Assembly: GCF_004421185.1 (NCBI RefSeq)
Contig: NZ_LXQB01000021.1
Location: 467 to 64,466, forward strand
DNA: 64,000 nt
Reading direction: 5' to 3'
DNA from: Methylacidiphilum sp. Yel
Lineage (GTDB): Bacteria > Verrucomicrobiota > Verrucomicrobiia > Methylacidiphilales > Methylacidiphilaceae
The stretch's first letter is position 1, and each line of letters opens with the position of its first letter. Positions 1 to 8,898 of the stretch are shown in pieces. Below the pieces are notes generated by a model. That model did not search any database. It was not told the origin of the DNA and was given only the letters and a program-made list of their open reading frames with translations. The position numbers and the translations under genes were made by a program.

Positions 1-190
1 GCATATCCGGATGCTCAGTACGGAGTGTCCAGTACGTCTCGTGATGCAATTTCACACCGTTCTTGCAACGCTTCTGCCAGCCAACAGCACAGACAGCGTT
101 GAAACAATCAGTGTACTCAGGGAGTATGCGCAAGAGGATTTGAGCCTGTTTGGTTGTAGGTTCTAGAAACAATCGGATTGTCCTCCTCAT
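1..190 (-). CDS. tnpB: TnpB-family transposon nuclease, N-terminal part, cut by window edge
   Basis: Reading the minus strand from the ATG at 188-190 gives 63 residues that run off the window start without a stop. The pattern is that of the TnpB/OrfB N-terminus of IS200/IS605-type elements: MRRTIRLFLEPTTKQAQIL, then a Tyr and Asn-containing helix, a GWQKR segment, KLHHETYWTLR and a Pro near the edge. TnpB is an RNA-guided endonuclease carried by these elements; its catalytic RuvC part would lie outside the window. No tnpA is visible upstream. Whether the gene is intact cannot be told from here. Confidence 0.7.
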   Translation of the reverse strand, partial: MRRTIRLFLEPTTKQAQILLRILPEYTDCFNAVCAVGWQKRCKNGVKLHHETYWTLRTEHPDM

Positions 191-233
191 ACTTCACATA
201 CTATCCTATTTTGCGAAGCGAGAGTAACAACAC

Positions 234-262
234 TCCTCCCCATGCCTAAAGGAAGGGGGTCT
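234..262 (-). repeat. Stem-loop resembling an IS200/IS605 element end
   Basis: On the minus strand a CCTTCC arm, a TTTAGGCATG loop and a GGGAGG arm can form a six-pair hairpin. Similar CCTTCC-TTTAGG-GGGGAGG hairpins occur at ends of IS200/IS605 elements. It sits about 45 bases upstream of the tnpB start, so it could be a left end or the end of another copy. The resemblance is from memory of the family, not from a search. Confidence 0.4.
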
Positions 263-310
263 TGCGCGCGACGCTGTTGGCTGATGAATAAAGAAAAGAT
301 TTCTTCCTTC

Positions 311-356
311 CCTGTACAGGAAGCTCCTATGATGCTGTACTGATTATCAGTTCAGC
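311..356 (-). terminator. Possible ftsH terminator region (two nested inverted repeats)
   Basis: Just after the ftsH stop the minus strand holds an 11-base inverted repeat around 334-356 (GCTG-A-ACTGAT opposite ATCAGT-A-CAGC, one mismatch) and then a second short palindrome centred on TGTACA at about 313-330. A pyrimidine-rich stretch with TTTTCTTT follows. This could be a terminator, but the first hairpin has almost no loop and there is no long U tract. Confidence 0.3.
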
Positions 357-379
357 TTATCCTCCTTCCCTATCAACAA

Positions 380-2443
380 TTAAGCGGGAGCTCCTTCAAG
401 CCCAGGTAAGAGCCCATCATTTTTTCTTGCTTCTTCTTCTCGAGTAGGATTCTGCATCGACTCAGCCACATTGTTCGAGGGTAAAGATGGTGTATTTTTT
501 GGTGGAGGATTAGTCATCTTCCCGGTTTTAACAATCTCAATAACCTGCTCGGCGTTGAGTGTCTCATATTCGAGAAGGGCCTGAGCTAATGCTTCTACTT
601 TGTCTTTATGCTCAAGAATGATCCTTTTAGCTTTTTCGTAAGCTGTCTGGATAAAATGTTGGACTTCATGGTCAATAGCACGCGCAGTCGCTTCACTATA
701 CCCCCTAGCAGTTCCCAGTTCTCTACCAAGGAAAACCATTGAAGAGTCATCGGAATAATGAACCATCCCCAGTTTTTCACTCATTCCCCATTCACAAACC
801 ATCTTACGAGCATACCATGTGGCTTGGCGAATATCCCCACTGGCCCCACTGGAAATATCTCCAAGAAATACCTCTTCAGCCACCCTTCCTCCCATTGCCA
901 CACAAAGATCATCAAGAACCTCTTTCTTTCGGGCATTGTATTTATCAGAAGCCGGAAGCATCATCGTTACACCAAGAGCCGGTCCTCTGGGTATGATTGT
1001 AACTTTATGGATAGGATCTGTATTTTCCAACAGGACATTAAGTAGGGCATGCCCCGCCTCATGATAAGCGGTAGTCTTCCGCTCTTCTTCACTCATCGCA
1101 AGACTCCTCCGTTCCTTCCCCCATCTAACCTTATCTCTGGCCTCTTCTAAATCAGGCTGATCGACGCTCTCTTTGCCTTTCTTAGCTGCAATAAGAGCCG
1201 CCTCATTTATTAAGTTAGCCAGTTCGGCCCCTGAAAATCCTGGAGTTCCCCTTGCCAGAGCGGTAAGATCAGCACTCTTAGAAAGCTTAATTTTCTGTGC
1301 ATGCACCCTAAGAATCTGTTCTCGTCCACGAATATCAGGAAGATTGACGCGTACTTCCCGATCGAATCTTCCTGGCCGCAACAACGCAGGATCCAGAACA
1401 TCCTTTCTATTCGTTGCCGCAATGACAATGACTCCTTCTTGCGATTCGATACCATCCATCTCAACAAGAAGAGCATTTAATGTCTGCTCTCTTTCATCAT
1501 GACCGCCTCCCAGTCCAGTGCCACGGGCTCGCCCTACGGCATCAATTTCATCAATGAACACAATACAAGGTGCATGACGCCGGGCTTGCTCGAACATATC
1601 ACGAACTCGCGAAGCCCCAACCCCCACAAACATTTCAACGAAGTCTGAACCACTGATACTGAAAAAAGGAACATCCGCTTCCCCCGCAATAGCTTTTGCT
1701 AAGAGGGTCTTGCCTGTGCCTGGAGGGCCAACCATTAGAACCCCTTTAGGAATTCTTCCTCCAAGTTTTTGAAACTTCTTCGGATCCTTGAGAAATTCTA
1801 CTAATTCCTGGACCTCCTCTTTTGCCTCTTCTACTCCAGCTACATCTTTAAAAGTGACCTTGGTTTTACCACCACTTAAAAGTCTGGCTCGACTCTTTCC
1901 AAAACTAAAGGCACCTCTCCCAGCCATCCGGATCTGTTGGCGAAAAAGAAAATAGAGAGCCAATATAAAGAGCAAAAAAGGCAACACACTTAAAAAAGCC
2001 TGTCCCCAAAAATTATGAATGACTTTGACATCAATCTCTGGAAAGCCTTTGGAGGCAAGAAATTGTTTTAAGTCTCTATTAAACTCCAAATCGACAACAG
2101 TTCTAAAAGGGACAATAATTTCAGCGTTTTCTGTAGGCCCTGCAGGTCGTGTATACCTTCCCTCCAGAAAAGTCTGACCTGTAGAAGTATCTCGAATAAA
2201 CACTAAGGACTTTACCCTTCCTTGGTCCAAAAGTCGGGTTAATTGAGGAAGGGATTTCTGTTCTATCCCTGGCCCCTGATTGACACTCACATAATAAGCA
2301 AGGACCACAAAAAGAATGGATACTAGAAAAAAAAGAAACCCTTTCCAATTCGATTCTCCCCCTGGTTCGTTTTTCGATGGATCATTCCTTCTTGAGGACG
2401 TATTTTTTTTCATTTTTGGAAATGGCATCGAAGGTTTAGACAT
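380..2443 (-). CDS. ftsH: ATP-dependent zinc metalloprotease FtsH
   Basis: Membrane-anchored AAA protease that degrades misassembled membrane proteins and regulatory proteins. The 687-residue chain has a transmembrane segment at about 36-52, a periplasmic FtsH-extracellular domain, a second membrane segment at about 150-167, then the AAA module: Walker A GPPGTGKT at 239-246, Walker [10 protein letters not shown] around 294-302, and the second region of homology RPGRFDREV. The zinc site HEAGH lies at 461-465 in the C-terminal M41 peptidase domain. Length and order are normal for the family. The tail ends in a low-complexity, charged stretch. It stands alone, upstream of a decayed transposon gene and after the menaquinone genes; I see no frameshift. 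Confidence 0.97.
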   Translation of the reverse strand: MSKPSMPFPKMKKNTSSRRNDPSKNEPGGESNWKGFLFFLVSILFVVLAYYVSVNQGPGIEQKSLPQLTRLLDQGRVKSLVFIRDTSTGQTFLEGRYTRPAGPTENAEIIVPFRTVVDLEFNRDLKQFLASKGFPEIDVKVIHNFWGQAFLSVLPFLLFILALYFLFRQQIRMAGRGAFSFGKSRARLLSGGKTKVTFKDVAGVEEAKEEVQELVEFLKDPKKFQKLGGRIPKGVLMVGPPGTGKTLLAKAIAGEADVPFFSISGSDFVEMFVGVGASRVRDMFEQARRHAPCIVFIDEIDAVGRARGTGLGGGHDEREQTLNALLVEMDGIESQEGVIVIAATNRKDVLDPALLRPGRFDREVRVNLPDIRGREQILRVHAQKIKLSKSADLTALARGTPGFSGAELANLINEAALIAAKKGKESVDQPDLEEARDKVRWGKERRSLAMSEEERKTTAYHEAGHALLNVLLENTDPIHKVTIIPRGPALGVTMMLPASDKYNARKKEVLDDLCVAMGGRVAEEVFLGDISSGASGDIRQATWYARKMVCEWGMSEKLGMVHYSDDSSMVFLGRELGTARGYSEATARAIDHEVQHFIQTAYEKAKRIILEHKDKVEALAQALLEYETLNAEQVIEIVKTGKMTNPPPKNTPSLPSNNVAESMQNPTREEEARKNDGLLPGLEGAPA

Positions 2444-2507
2444 AAGAAGATAAATAATTTTTTTTTATTACATAATACCATTACAAGTAATTTCTTGCAA
2501 ACAAAAG

Positions 2508-3734
2508 CTAAGGGATTTTCCGGAGTATTTCCTTATTACTCTTGATCTTGACTTTAGATGGGTTGGAAGAACCATTTTCAGGCTTTCGCAAAGGAATCGG
2601 TTCAATGATACGGTAATAGGTATCCCGACGGACGGGGAGTTTGCCAGCATTTTCAATGGCCTTTTTTAGGGCCTCAACCGTTTGTCCTGGCGGTGTTTTG
2701 GCTCCAGCCATGTGGAATATTTTTTCTTTATCGATCGTACCATGTAAATCATCCGCTCCAAAATTTAAAGCGAGTTCTCCTATCGCCATGCCAGAACTAA
2801 TCCAGTAGGCAGTAATATGGTCAAAGTTATCCAAACAAAGCCTACTGAGCGCGATCGTCTTCAAAAAATCGACACTGGATGCCTTTCGAATATGACTTAG
2901 TTTCGTATTGGCTGGTTCGAAGGCAAAAGGAATGAAGGCACAGAATCCGCCCGTTTCTTCTTGCAGATCCCTAAGCCTAAACAAATGATCTATACGCTGG
3001 GGGAATGTTTCCACATGGCCAAAAAGCATCGTAGCGGTACTTTTTTTCCCAAGATTATGCCAAAGGCGATGAACTTCCATCCATTCCTCAGCCGACTCCT
3101 TCCCTAAACAGATTTGATGGCGTACCTCGGGATCAAATATCTCAGCTCCGCCTCCTGTCAAAGCATCCAGGCCTGCTGATGCAAGATCATGAAGGACTTC
3201 CACAATAGGTTTTTTGGCAATTCTTTTTGCTAAATGCCTTATTTCTACGGCCGTGAAAGCTTTCATCATCATTTGAGGAACTCTTTGTTTAATAGCACGG
3301 ACTAACTCAAGATAATAGGAGTAGGGAAGTTTTGGATGCAGCCCACCGACACAATGCAGTTCTGTTGCGCCATTTATTGCTGCTTCTTCTGCTTCATTAA
3401 CAAGTTGCTCTATTGATTCAGTAAAGGATCCAGGTTGGTTTTCCCGCCTATAAAAGGCACAGAATTGACAGCTTAAAATGCAGATGTTTGAATAGTTCAG
3501 GTAGCGGTTCAGAATATAACTGACCCGCTCTCCATTCTTTTTTGTTGCAACACTATCAGCAAGTGCTCCTAAGAAATTGAGATCTTCGCTTTGGTAAAGA
3601 CGGAGGGCATCTTTAAAATTTAGTCTATGTCCCTCATTAACCTTCTCTAGGACATCTGTTAACCCTAGGCGAATCGACTGATCCAACAATCTTCTATAGT
3701 TTCTCTCAATGCTTTCCATATGCTTGTATTCCAA
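2508..3734 (-). CDS. mqnE: Aminofutalosine synthase (radical SAM)
   Basis: Radical SAM enzyme of the futalosine route to menaquinone; joins the chorismate-derived enolpyruvyl benzoate from MqnA to adenosine, giving aminofutalosine. The chain (408 residues) has the radical SAM cysteines CILSCQFC at about C85, C89 and C92 after YLNYSNIC. Motifs ELHCVGGLHPKLP, KAFTAVEI and GGGAEIFDPEVR match MqnE rather than MqnC, which has IQGG and HGFSPPE instead. The start overlaps the end of the prenyltransferase gene by 29 bases; the next Met, five codons in, would cut this to 14. Its partners mqnA and mqnC are about 15 kb away in the same orientation. Confidence 0.9.
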   Translation of the reverse strand: MEYKHMESIERNYRRLLDQSIRLGLTDVLEKVNEGHRLNFKDALRLYQSEDLNFLGALADSVATKKNGERVSYILNRYLNYSNICILSCQFCAFYRRENQPGSFTESIEQLVNEAEEAAINGATELHCVGGLHPKLPYSYYLELVRAIKQRVPQMMMKAFTAVEIRHLAKRIAKKPIVEVLHDLASAGLDALTGGGAEIFDPEVRHQICLGKESAEEWMEVHRLWHNLGKKSTATMLFGHVETFPQRIDHLFRLRDLQEETGGFCAFIPFAFEPANTKLSHIRKASSVDFLKTIALSRLCLDNFDHITAYWISSGMAIGELALNFGADDLHGTIDKEKIFHMAGAKTPPGQTVEALKKAIENAGKLPVRRDTYYRIIEPIPLRKPENGSSNPSKVKIKSNKEILRKIP

Positions 3735-4578
3735 TACTAAGAAGGATTCCTATAAAAATAAACACGCTAATCCAAGCATTGAGTTCAAAAAATATTTTTT
3801 CTATCTTCGCTTGCTCTCTTTTTCTGCTCATCACATGTTCAGAGCCAAGAATGCAACCAACCACTCCAAGGGCTATCCAATAAGGCCATCGCAGTCCTCC
3901 GATGAATCCAAAAAAAACCCATCCTATCCATGCCAGAAAATGTAAAAGAGCCGCTATTTTTAATGATAAATCTTCTCCAAATTGAGCCGGCAACGAATAT
4001 AAACCAAAGCGCCTATCAAATTCCACATCCTGCAAAGCATAAATGATATCAAAACCAAAAGTCCAGAAAAAGACAGCTAAAGAAAGCAAAAACGGAAGCA
4101 TGCTGCTAAAAGAGCCTTTGACTGCAGCCCATGCCCCAAGAGGGGCAAGACTAAGGCAGACTCCAAGTACGGCATGAGAATAAGGACTAAACCGTTTAGT
4201 AAAAGAATAGAATACGATCAAAAAAGCAGCCACAGGCGATAAGGCAAAACAAAGGAAATTTAGCGAGGCTGCACTGATTTCAAAAATTACTAGAGAAATG
4301 ATCCCTAAGAAGAGAACTTCTCTTTTGGTCGCCAATTTTGATCTATTCTGGGTTCTTGGATTTTGTTTATCGTACTCCCAATCAAGATAACGATTGAAGG
4401 CCATAGCCATTGTCCTAGCGGCTATCATACAGAACAGAATGCCAATCAACGTCCTTAAGGAAGGCAACCCCCTGGCAGCGACCATCATGGAACTCAAGGC
4501 AAAAGGCAGGGCAAAAAGGGTGTGAGAAAACTTTACAAGCTCAAGAAGATTTTTCAGCTTGACCCAGTAGCTTTTCAA
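3706..4578 (-). CDS. mqnP: UbiA-family prenyltransferase (MqnP-like)
   Basis: Integral membrane enzyme that attaches the isoprenoid tail to an aromatic ring. About eight or nine hydrophobic segments are visible over 290 residues, and the Asp-rich substrate motif appears as NRYLDWEYDKQNPRT near residue 62, with a second acidic motif DVEFDRRFG near 184. UbiA proteins act on 4-hydroxybenzoate, naphthoates or others. Its position between a UbiX-type gene and mqnE argues for the menaquinone (futalosine) prenylation step, which is inference. The gene ends inside the start of mqnE and begins 18 bases after the UbiX-type gene, so the three are probably one transcript. Confidence 0.8.
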   Translation of the reverse strand: MKSYWVKLKNLLELVKFSHTLFALPFALSSMMVAARGLPSLRTLIGILFCMIAARTMAMAFNRYLDWEYDKQNPRTQNRSKLATKREVLFLGIISLVIFEISAASLNFLCFALSPVAAFLIVFYSFTKRFSPYSHAVLGVCLSLAPLGAWAAVKGSFSSMLPFLLSLAVFFWTFGFDIIYALQDVEFDRRFGLYSLPAQFGEDLSLKIAALLHFLAWIGWVFFGFIGGLRWPYWIALGVVGCILGSEHVMSRKREQAKIEKIFFELNAWISVFIFIGILLSIGIQAYGKH

Positions 4579-4596
4579 AGGCCCCTCTCCTTATCT

Positions 4597-5151
4597 CTAG
4601 CAATGCTCTCTCCAGCGGACTGACAAAGAATTTTCTATACCAAGATGATCCAATACCCTGGCGTTGACCGAATCAACAAGCTCCTCGATGGTGGAGGGAA
4701 GACCATAAAAAGAGGGGCAGGCTGGTAAGATTAAGGCGCCGGCTTCAGTTAAAGCGGCCAAATTGCGAAGATGGATCAAATGGAGGGGGGTTTCTCGAAT
4801 AACCAAGATGAGCTTTCTTCTTTCTTTTAAGAACACGTCTGCACTGCGAGTGATTGTTGAATTAGAAATTCCTTGAGCAATACGACCAACCGTACCCATT
4901 GAGCAGGGAATAATAACCATAGCATCGAATCTGGATGAACCACTGACAAAGGGTGCATCCATTGTGTTATCACTGTATAAGCCAAATTTTTTAGGAATTT
5001 CAAGATTTCTGCCTAATTCCAGACCGATCACCTGTTTGCCACGATTGCTTATGATAACATGGATTTCATGTTCGGTCGATGATAGGAAATGGAGTAATCG
5101 TTGGGCATATATAGCCCCACTAGCCCCTGTGATTCCAATAACAATTCTCAT
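4597..5151 (-). CDS. ubiX: UbiX-family flavin prenyltransferase
   Basis: Makes prenylated FMN, the cofactor of UbiD-type decarboxylases, by joining dimethylallyl phosphate to FMN. The 184-residue protein opens with the flavoprotein motif VIGITGASGAIYAQRLL and holds the family segments VIIPCSMGTVGRIAQG, LILVIRETPLHLIHL and a Pro-rich ILPACPSFYG near residue 140. Length fits UbiX/Pad1. It leads the mqnP-mqnE transcript, so it probably serves a UbiD-like decarboxylase of menaquinone synthesis (called MqnM/MqnL in some bacteria); no such decarboxylase is in the window. The start ATG follows an AT-rich gap after the decayed tnpB fragment. Confidence 0.88.
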   Translation of the reverse strand: MRIVIGITGASGAIYAQRLLHFLSSTEHEIHVIISNRGKQVIGLELGRNLEIPKKFGLYSDNTMDAPFVSGSSRFDAMVIIPCSMGTVGRIAQGISNSTITRSADVFLKERRKLILVIRETPLHLIHLRNLAALTEAGALILPACPSFYGLPSTIEELVDSVNARVLDHLGIENSLSVRWREHC

Positions 5152-5204
5152 CTAAATCCTTAAGTTTATCACACTGCAAATCAAAAATGGCTTTTATTTT
5201 TTAT

Positions 5205-5430
5205 TCAGCGTTCCATTTCGTTAGACTTACTCAATTCTACTAACACAGGTTCGAAGCTGACTTCCTGCTTCACCGAGGCTGTCGACAGTCCGGACATCGC
5301 CACTCGCAAACAGCCAGCGGCATTTTTTCCTGCACCGTCCAGCAAGTTGAACAGTTCTTGCTGGAGGGAAACCAGCGGTCGGCCACCACAACCATCCCCT
5401 CCCTCACGCCACTTTGCCTTCTATTCCAGT
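5205..5430 (-). pseudogene. tnpB: Decayed C-terminal fragment of a TnpB-family gene
   Basis: The minus strand encodes VVVADRWFPSSKNCSTC and CEWRCPDC, the zinc-ribbon region of TnpB. The frame then breaks at CPDCRQPR-stop. Two bases out of frame the coding continues as ASVKQEVSFEPVLVELSK and stops at 5205, which resembles the usual TnpB tail. The segment that should follow the last zinc-ribbon Cys, with the HDRDxNAAxN motif and the third RuvC Asp, is missing, so this is a dead fragment with an internal deletion. Nothing of the first 300 or so residues remains upstream. Confidence 0.75.
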
Positions 5431-5782
5431 TGCCGCCGAAACTCAAAGAAACTCTTTTCCTTCTACTCCCATATAAAAAACCACTGAAAAAAAAGTCCTT
5501 AGGCAATATCTCCCGTAGAAAAAAATTAGTGTATGGCTTTTTAAGGTCAAAGAAAAGAAATTTGTATCACATTTTCCTGTAATAACATAGTTGCATTTAT
5601 ACTACTTTAAATACTTAATAGTATGTCTAGTTTCATGAAAATAAAAACAAACAAAGTTGCAACCTTCTTTGGGTAAAAAGATTAGAAGAATTTTTTGATC
5701 AATCTTTTATGGTCAAAGAAGGGAGAGCATCAAAAAAAAAAATAGCTGAATTTGAAATTAACTTCTATTGTCTGAGGAGATA
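5431..5782. other. AT-rich intergenic stretch before the response regulator
   Basis: No convincing gene, RNA or repeat is seen. The stretch is AT-rich and holds several tracts of A, with a TTGCAT box at 5591-5596 that could be a -35 element, but no matching -10 box at a good distance. It should contain the promoter of the regulator gene. Confidence 0.4.
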
Positions 5783-6469
5783 ATGGAAATAAAGAATAAG
5801 ACAAGAACAGAGAAAATTAAAGTGTTCATTGTTGATGATCATCCGATAGTTCGGGAAGGAATTGCTCAACTGCTAAGTAAAGAGAAGAACATTATAGTTT
5901 GTGGAGAAGCTAGCAATGCCTACGATGGATTTGAAAAGATAGGCAAGACACTACCCGATGTAGCCATTATAAACCTCTCGATGCCTGGTAAAAATGGTTT
6001 AGAACTGATCCGAGATATTCGATTTGCTTATCCAAATATTTCCAATCTTGTTTTTTCGATGCATGATGAAATGATTTATGCAGAAAGGGCTTTGAAAGCA
6101 GGGGCAAGAGGATATGTAATGAAAACTGAAGGAGTTGAAAAACTGATCGAGGCCATTTACAAAGTCTCCAGGGGAGAAATAGCAGTCAGTCCAAGGGTCT
6201 CTAATGAAATTATTTCCAATATCTCTTCTAAGAACCAAAAATCAATAAATAACCCCACCCAGCTTCTAAGCAACAGGGAATTTGAAATTTTCCAACTGAT
6301 AGGTAAAGGCCTTGGCATCAGACAGATTGCCGAACAGCTTCATATTAGTATTAAAACTGTCGAATCCTACAGGAGTTCAATCAAGGAAAAATTGAAAATC
6401 AAATCGACCGAAGAGCTTGTCCATTATGCGGTCAGTTGGTGTCGAGCCGAGTTTTTTGGGATCAAATAA
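5783..6469 (+). CDS. NarL/FixJ-type response regulator with Asn at the phospho-acceptor site
   Basis: Two-domain transcription regulator: receiver domain at about 10-130 and a LuxR-type helix-turn-helix at about 160-225 (LSNREFEIFQLIGKG, then KTVESYRSSIKEKL). The acidic pair VDDH is present at 17-20 and the conserved Lys is in GYVMKTEG. The residue that should be the phosphorylated Asp is Asn64 (IINLSMPGKNG, codon AAC), so classic phosphorylation is unlikely. I start at the ATG at 5783 because AGGAG lies just before it; a TTG at 5768 would add five residues. No sensor kinase is nearby. Its targets are unknown; the methyltransferase gene right behind it may share the transcript. Confidence 0.85.
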   Translation: MEIKNKTRTEKIKVFIVDDHPIVREGIAQLLSKEKNIIVCGEASNAYDGFEKIGKTLPDVAIINLSMPGKNGLELIRDIRFAYPNISNLVFSMHDEMIYAERALKAGARGYVMKTEGVEKLIEAIYKVSRGEIAVSPRVSNEIISNISSKNQKSINNPTQLLSNREFEIFQLIGKGLGIRQIAEQLHISIKTVESYRSSIKEKLKIKSTEELVHYAVSWCRAEFFGIK

Positions 6470-6495
6470 AAGCTCGTATACCCCTTAGACTTTCT

Positions 6496-7203
6496 ATGAA
6501 CTCTCTTTTTTTACGATCTTCTTGTGTGCTCCTTTGCTTTTTATTTTTTGGTTTCCTCAAATTTGGCTACGCCACTACTTCGCATAGGGAGCAAGAAGAA
6601 TATAGGTTCAAAGAGCCTGCCTTATGGGCAGGACAATTTGATGCTCCTTCTAGAGACAAATGGCAAAAACCACAAACTGTTATCCAGGCACTCCAATTAA
6701 AACCGGGACAAACTGTTGTGGATATTGGAGCTGGCACTGGATATTTTGCTGTAAAATTTGCCCGTGTTGTTGGTCCTCAAGGCAAAGTCTTAGCTTTGGA
6801 TAGAGAATTATCAATGGTGAAATATTTAAAAAAACGGGCGAAAAAGGAAGGCTTAAATAATCTTATTGTCCGAAAATCGCCCACAAACAATCCTGAGCTT
6901 GAAAAGCAGAGTGTGGATCTGATTTTTTTCTGCAATAGCTATCATCATATTCACAATCCCAACTATCTCAAAGCCTTAGCTGAGGCACTCAAGAAAGATG
7001 GAAAGATAGCAGTCATAGACATCAAGCCTCATGCTCCGCGGCTTTTCCCAGCCACTGCAAGATTCAAAAGGCATATAAAACTATCCGCTCAAGCAGTAGT
7101 GGAAGATTTCCAGCATGCAGGCTTTAGTCTTGACAAAGAGTTCCGTTTTTTACCCTATCAATATTTTCTTGAATTCAAGCCCACATTGGTCCCTTCTCGC
7201 TAG
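6496..7203 (+). CDS. Class I SAM-dependent methyltransferase with N-terminal signal-like segment
   Basis: The Rossmann methyltransferase core is clear: motif I VVDIGAGTGYFAVKFA near residue 75, an acidic LALDRE strand end, and the motif IV region SVDLIFFCNSYHHI near 140, followed by IAVIDIKPHAP. Before it is a hydrophobic stretch (CVLLCFLFFGFLKFGYA) that looks like a signal peptide. The ATG at 6496 starts right before this segment; the longer frame beginning at 6436 would overlap the regulator gene. Substrate unknown. The gene lies 26 bases after the regulator and converges on dapB. An exported SAM enzyme would be odd because SAM is cytoplasmic; membrane anchoring facing inside is possible. 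Confidence 0.75.
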   Translation: MNSLFLRSSCVLLCFLFFGFLKFGYATTSHREQEEYRFKEPALWAGQFDAPSRDKWQKPQTVIQALQLKPGQTVVDIGAGTGYFAVKFARVVGPQGKVLALDRELSMVKYLKKRAKKEGLNNLIVRKSPTNNPELEKQSVDLIFFCNSYHHIHNPNYLKALAEALKKDGKIAVIDIKPHAPRLFPATARFKRHIKLSAQAVVEDFQHAGFSLDKEFRFLPYQYFLEFKPTLVPSR

Positions 7204-7218
7204 TAATCTAAGAGTTGA

Positions 7219-7974
7219 CTACTGTAATTGACCCAATCCCAGCACATCTCTCATAGAATAAATGGCAGGAGGTTTACCGACTATCCACTTAGCCGCTTTG
7301 AGTGAACCGTGAGCAAAAGGGAACCGGTTTTCTGCCCTATGGGTTAATTCTACAACCTCTCCAGGACCACAATACAAAACCGTATGAACTCCCACCACTG
7401 TCCCAGCTCTTATGGAATGGATTTGAGGCAGTTTTGGTGCTACCTTTTGTTCCGAAGCAAAATTTTTAGAAGCCTCTTCAATTATTTTTTCTGCGGCCAT
7501 GAGGACTTCAAAAAGCCTTTTTGCTGTTCCACTGGGAGCATCGAGTTTGGTATTGTGATGAATATCAATAATGGCTTTATCATAGCTTTTACCCAGCACC
7601 ACTGTAGCGGTGTGTACCATCAATTCCAGAAGATTTACTCCCAAAGAAAAATTAGGAGACATAACAATAGGGATTTTTTGAGCAGCTTCTTTTATTTTTT
7701 CAAGCTCCTCGGGAGTATGCCCTGTCGTACCAATAACCAAGGGAAGAGAATGGCTAAGAGCGGCTTCCACCAGCTCTCGGCTAAAATGATGTACCGAAAA
7801 ATCAATGATACAATCAGCAGCTGTCTTCAAAGCTTCTTCTAGCCGGTCTTCCTTATCGATCAATCCTACTATTTTGACTTCTGGATCTAATGAGGCAGCC
7901 TGAACAACTGTCTGTCCCATTTTCCCATGTGCCCCTGTCAAAAGAATTTTTGTTATCCTTCCTTGTTGGTTCAT
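7219..7974 (-). CDS. dapB: 4-hydroxy-tetrahydrodipicolinate reductase
   Basis: Reduces the DapA product with NAD(P)H in the lysine/diaminopimelate pathway. The N-terminal nucleotide motif TGAHGKMGQTV and the later IIDFSVH, IGTTGHT and MSPNFSLGVNLL segments are family signatures; DIHHNTKLDAPSGTAKRL carries the catalytic His and Lys. Length 251 is usual. It is the last gene of a tight dapF-dapA-dapB set, seven bases after dapA, all on the minus strand. Confidence 0.95.
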   Translation of the reverse strand: MNQQGRITKILLTGAHGKMGQTVVQAASLDPEVKIVGLIDKEDRLEEALKTAADCIIDFSVHHFSRELVEAALSHSLPLVIGTTGHTPEELEKIKEAAQKIPIVMSPNFSLGVNLLELMVHTATVVLGKSYDKAIIDIHHNTKLDAPSGTAKRLFEVLMAAEKIIEEASKNFASEQKVAPKLPQIHSIRAGTVVGVHTVLYCGPGEVVELTHRAENRFPFAHGSLKAAKWIVGKPPAIYSMRDVLGLGQLQ

Positions 7975-7981
7975 CTTCCAC

Positions 7982-8887
7982 TCAAGCCCATAAATGTTCT
8001 ACTTTTGCTAGTTTTTCTTTTGTGCGCAATAAAGTTGTTTTTAATTTCTCAAGATTTTGAGGTTGAAGGGGAGCCAGTGGTAGCCTGAATTCCAGATCCG
8101 TTAAGCCTTCCATTGCCAATGCTGTTTTTACAGGCACAGGATTGGTTTCAATCATCAAATCCCTAAATAACGGATAGAGACTCTGATGGAGCTGACGGGC
8201 TTCAAATGGCTTTCCTTCTAGAAACAATCGTACGAGTGCAGCCACCGGCCTAGGAAAAAGATTGGAAGCCACGCTGATTACTCCAACTGCCCCAACACTC
8301 AGGAAAGGTAAAGTCAACGCATCATCCCCACTGAGAATAGAAAAATCCCCAGCAAGTCCTTCTACCAACTGACTTACCCTATCCACATTCCCTCCAGCTT
8401 CTTTTATGCCCACAATATTCTTATTTTTTTCTACCAACCGCTTGACTGTATCTACAGCAATATCCACACCGCATCTTGAAGGAATATTGTAAAGGAGAAT
8501 CGGCAAGGAAGTTGAAGTAGCTATTGCCGAAAAATGGCGGAAAAGACCTTCCTGAGAAGGACGGTTATAATAGGGAGAAACTAAGAGAACGCCATCAACC
8601 CCTATTTTTTCAGCTTCTTTGGTAAGGTGAATGGCTTCAGCTGTACTGTTTGATCCAGTACCAGCAAAAATCTTTATACGTTTATCCACAATTTCTGCAG
8701 ACCAGCGGATCAGCTCGATATGCTCTTCATAGGAAAGCGTTGGCGATTCTCCCGTTGTCCCAACAGGAACTATCCCATCGACACGATTTTCGACTTGAAA
8801 TTCTAACAGACGCTCTAAAGCTTTTCTATCAATCTGCCCATTATGAAATGGGGTAATAATAGCCGTATAGGTTCCTTGAATTTTCAT
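7982..8887 (-). CDS. dapA: 4-hydroxy-tetrahydrodipicolinate synthase
   Basis: Condenses pyruvate with aspartate semialdehyde. The 301-residue TIM barrel shows GTTGESPTLSYEEH (conserved Thr pair), SPYYNRPSQEGLFRHF, LYNIPSRCGVDI (catalytic Tyr in the LYNIP segment) and the Schiff-base Lys in GIKEAGGNV. All key residues are present. It follows dapF by 11 bases and precedes dapB by seven, so the three are surely co-transcribed and supply meso-diaminopimelate for the cell wall and lysine. Confidence 0.96.
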   Translation of the reverse strand: MKIQGTYTAIITPFHNGQIDRKALERLLEFQVENRVDGIVPVGTTGESPTLSYEEHIELIRWSAEIVDKRIKIFAGTGSNSTAEAIHLTKEAEKIGVDGVLLVSPYYNRPSQEGLFRHFSAIATSTSLPILLYNIPSRCGVDIAVDTVKRLVEKNKNIVGIKEAGGNVDRVSQLVEGLAGDFSILSGDDALTLPFLSVGAVGVISVASNLFPRPVAALVRLFLEGKPFEARQLHQSLYPLFRDLMIETNPVPVKTALAMEGLTDLEFRLPLAPLQPQNLEKLKTTLLRTKEKLAKVEHLWA

Positions 8888-8898
8888 AGTACTCTTTT

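Noticed and set aside
6436-6495. Longer N-terminus of the methyltransferase
   Set aside because: Would overlap the regulator gene and place the signal-like segment internally; the ATG at 6496 is at the expected place.
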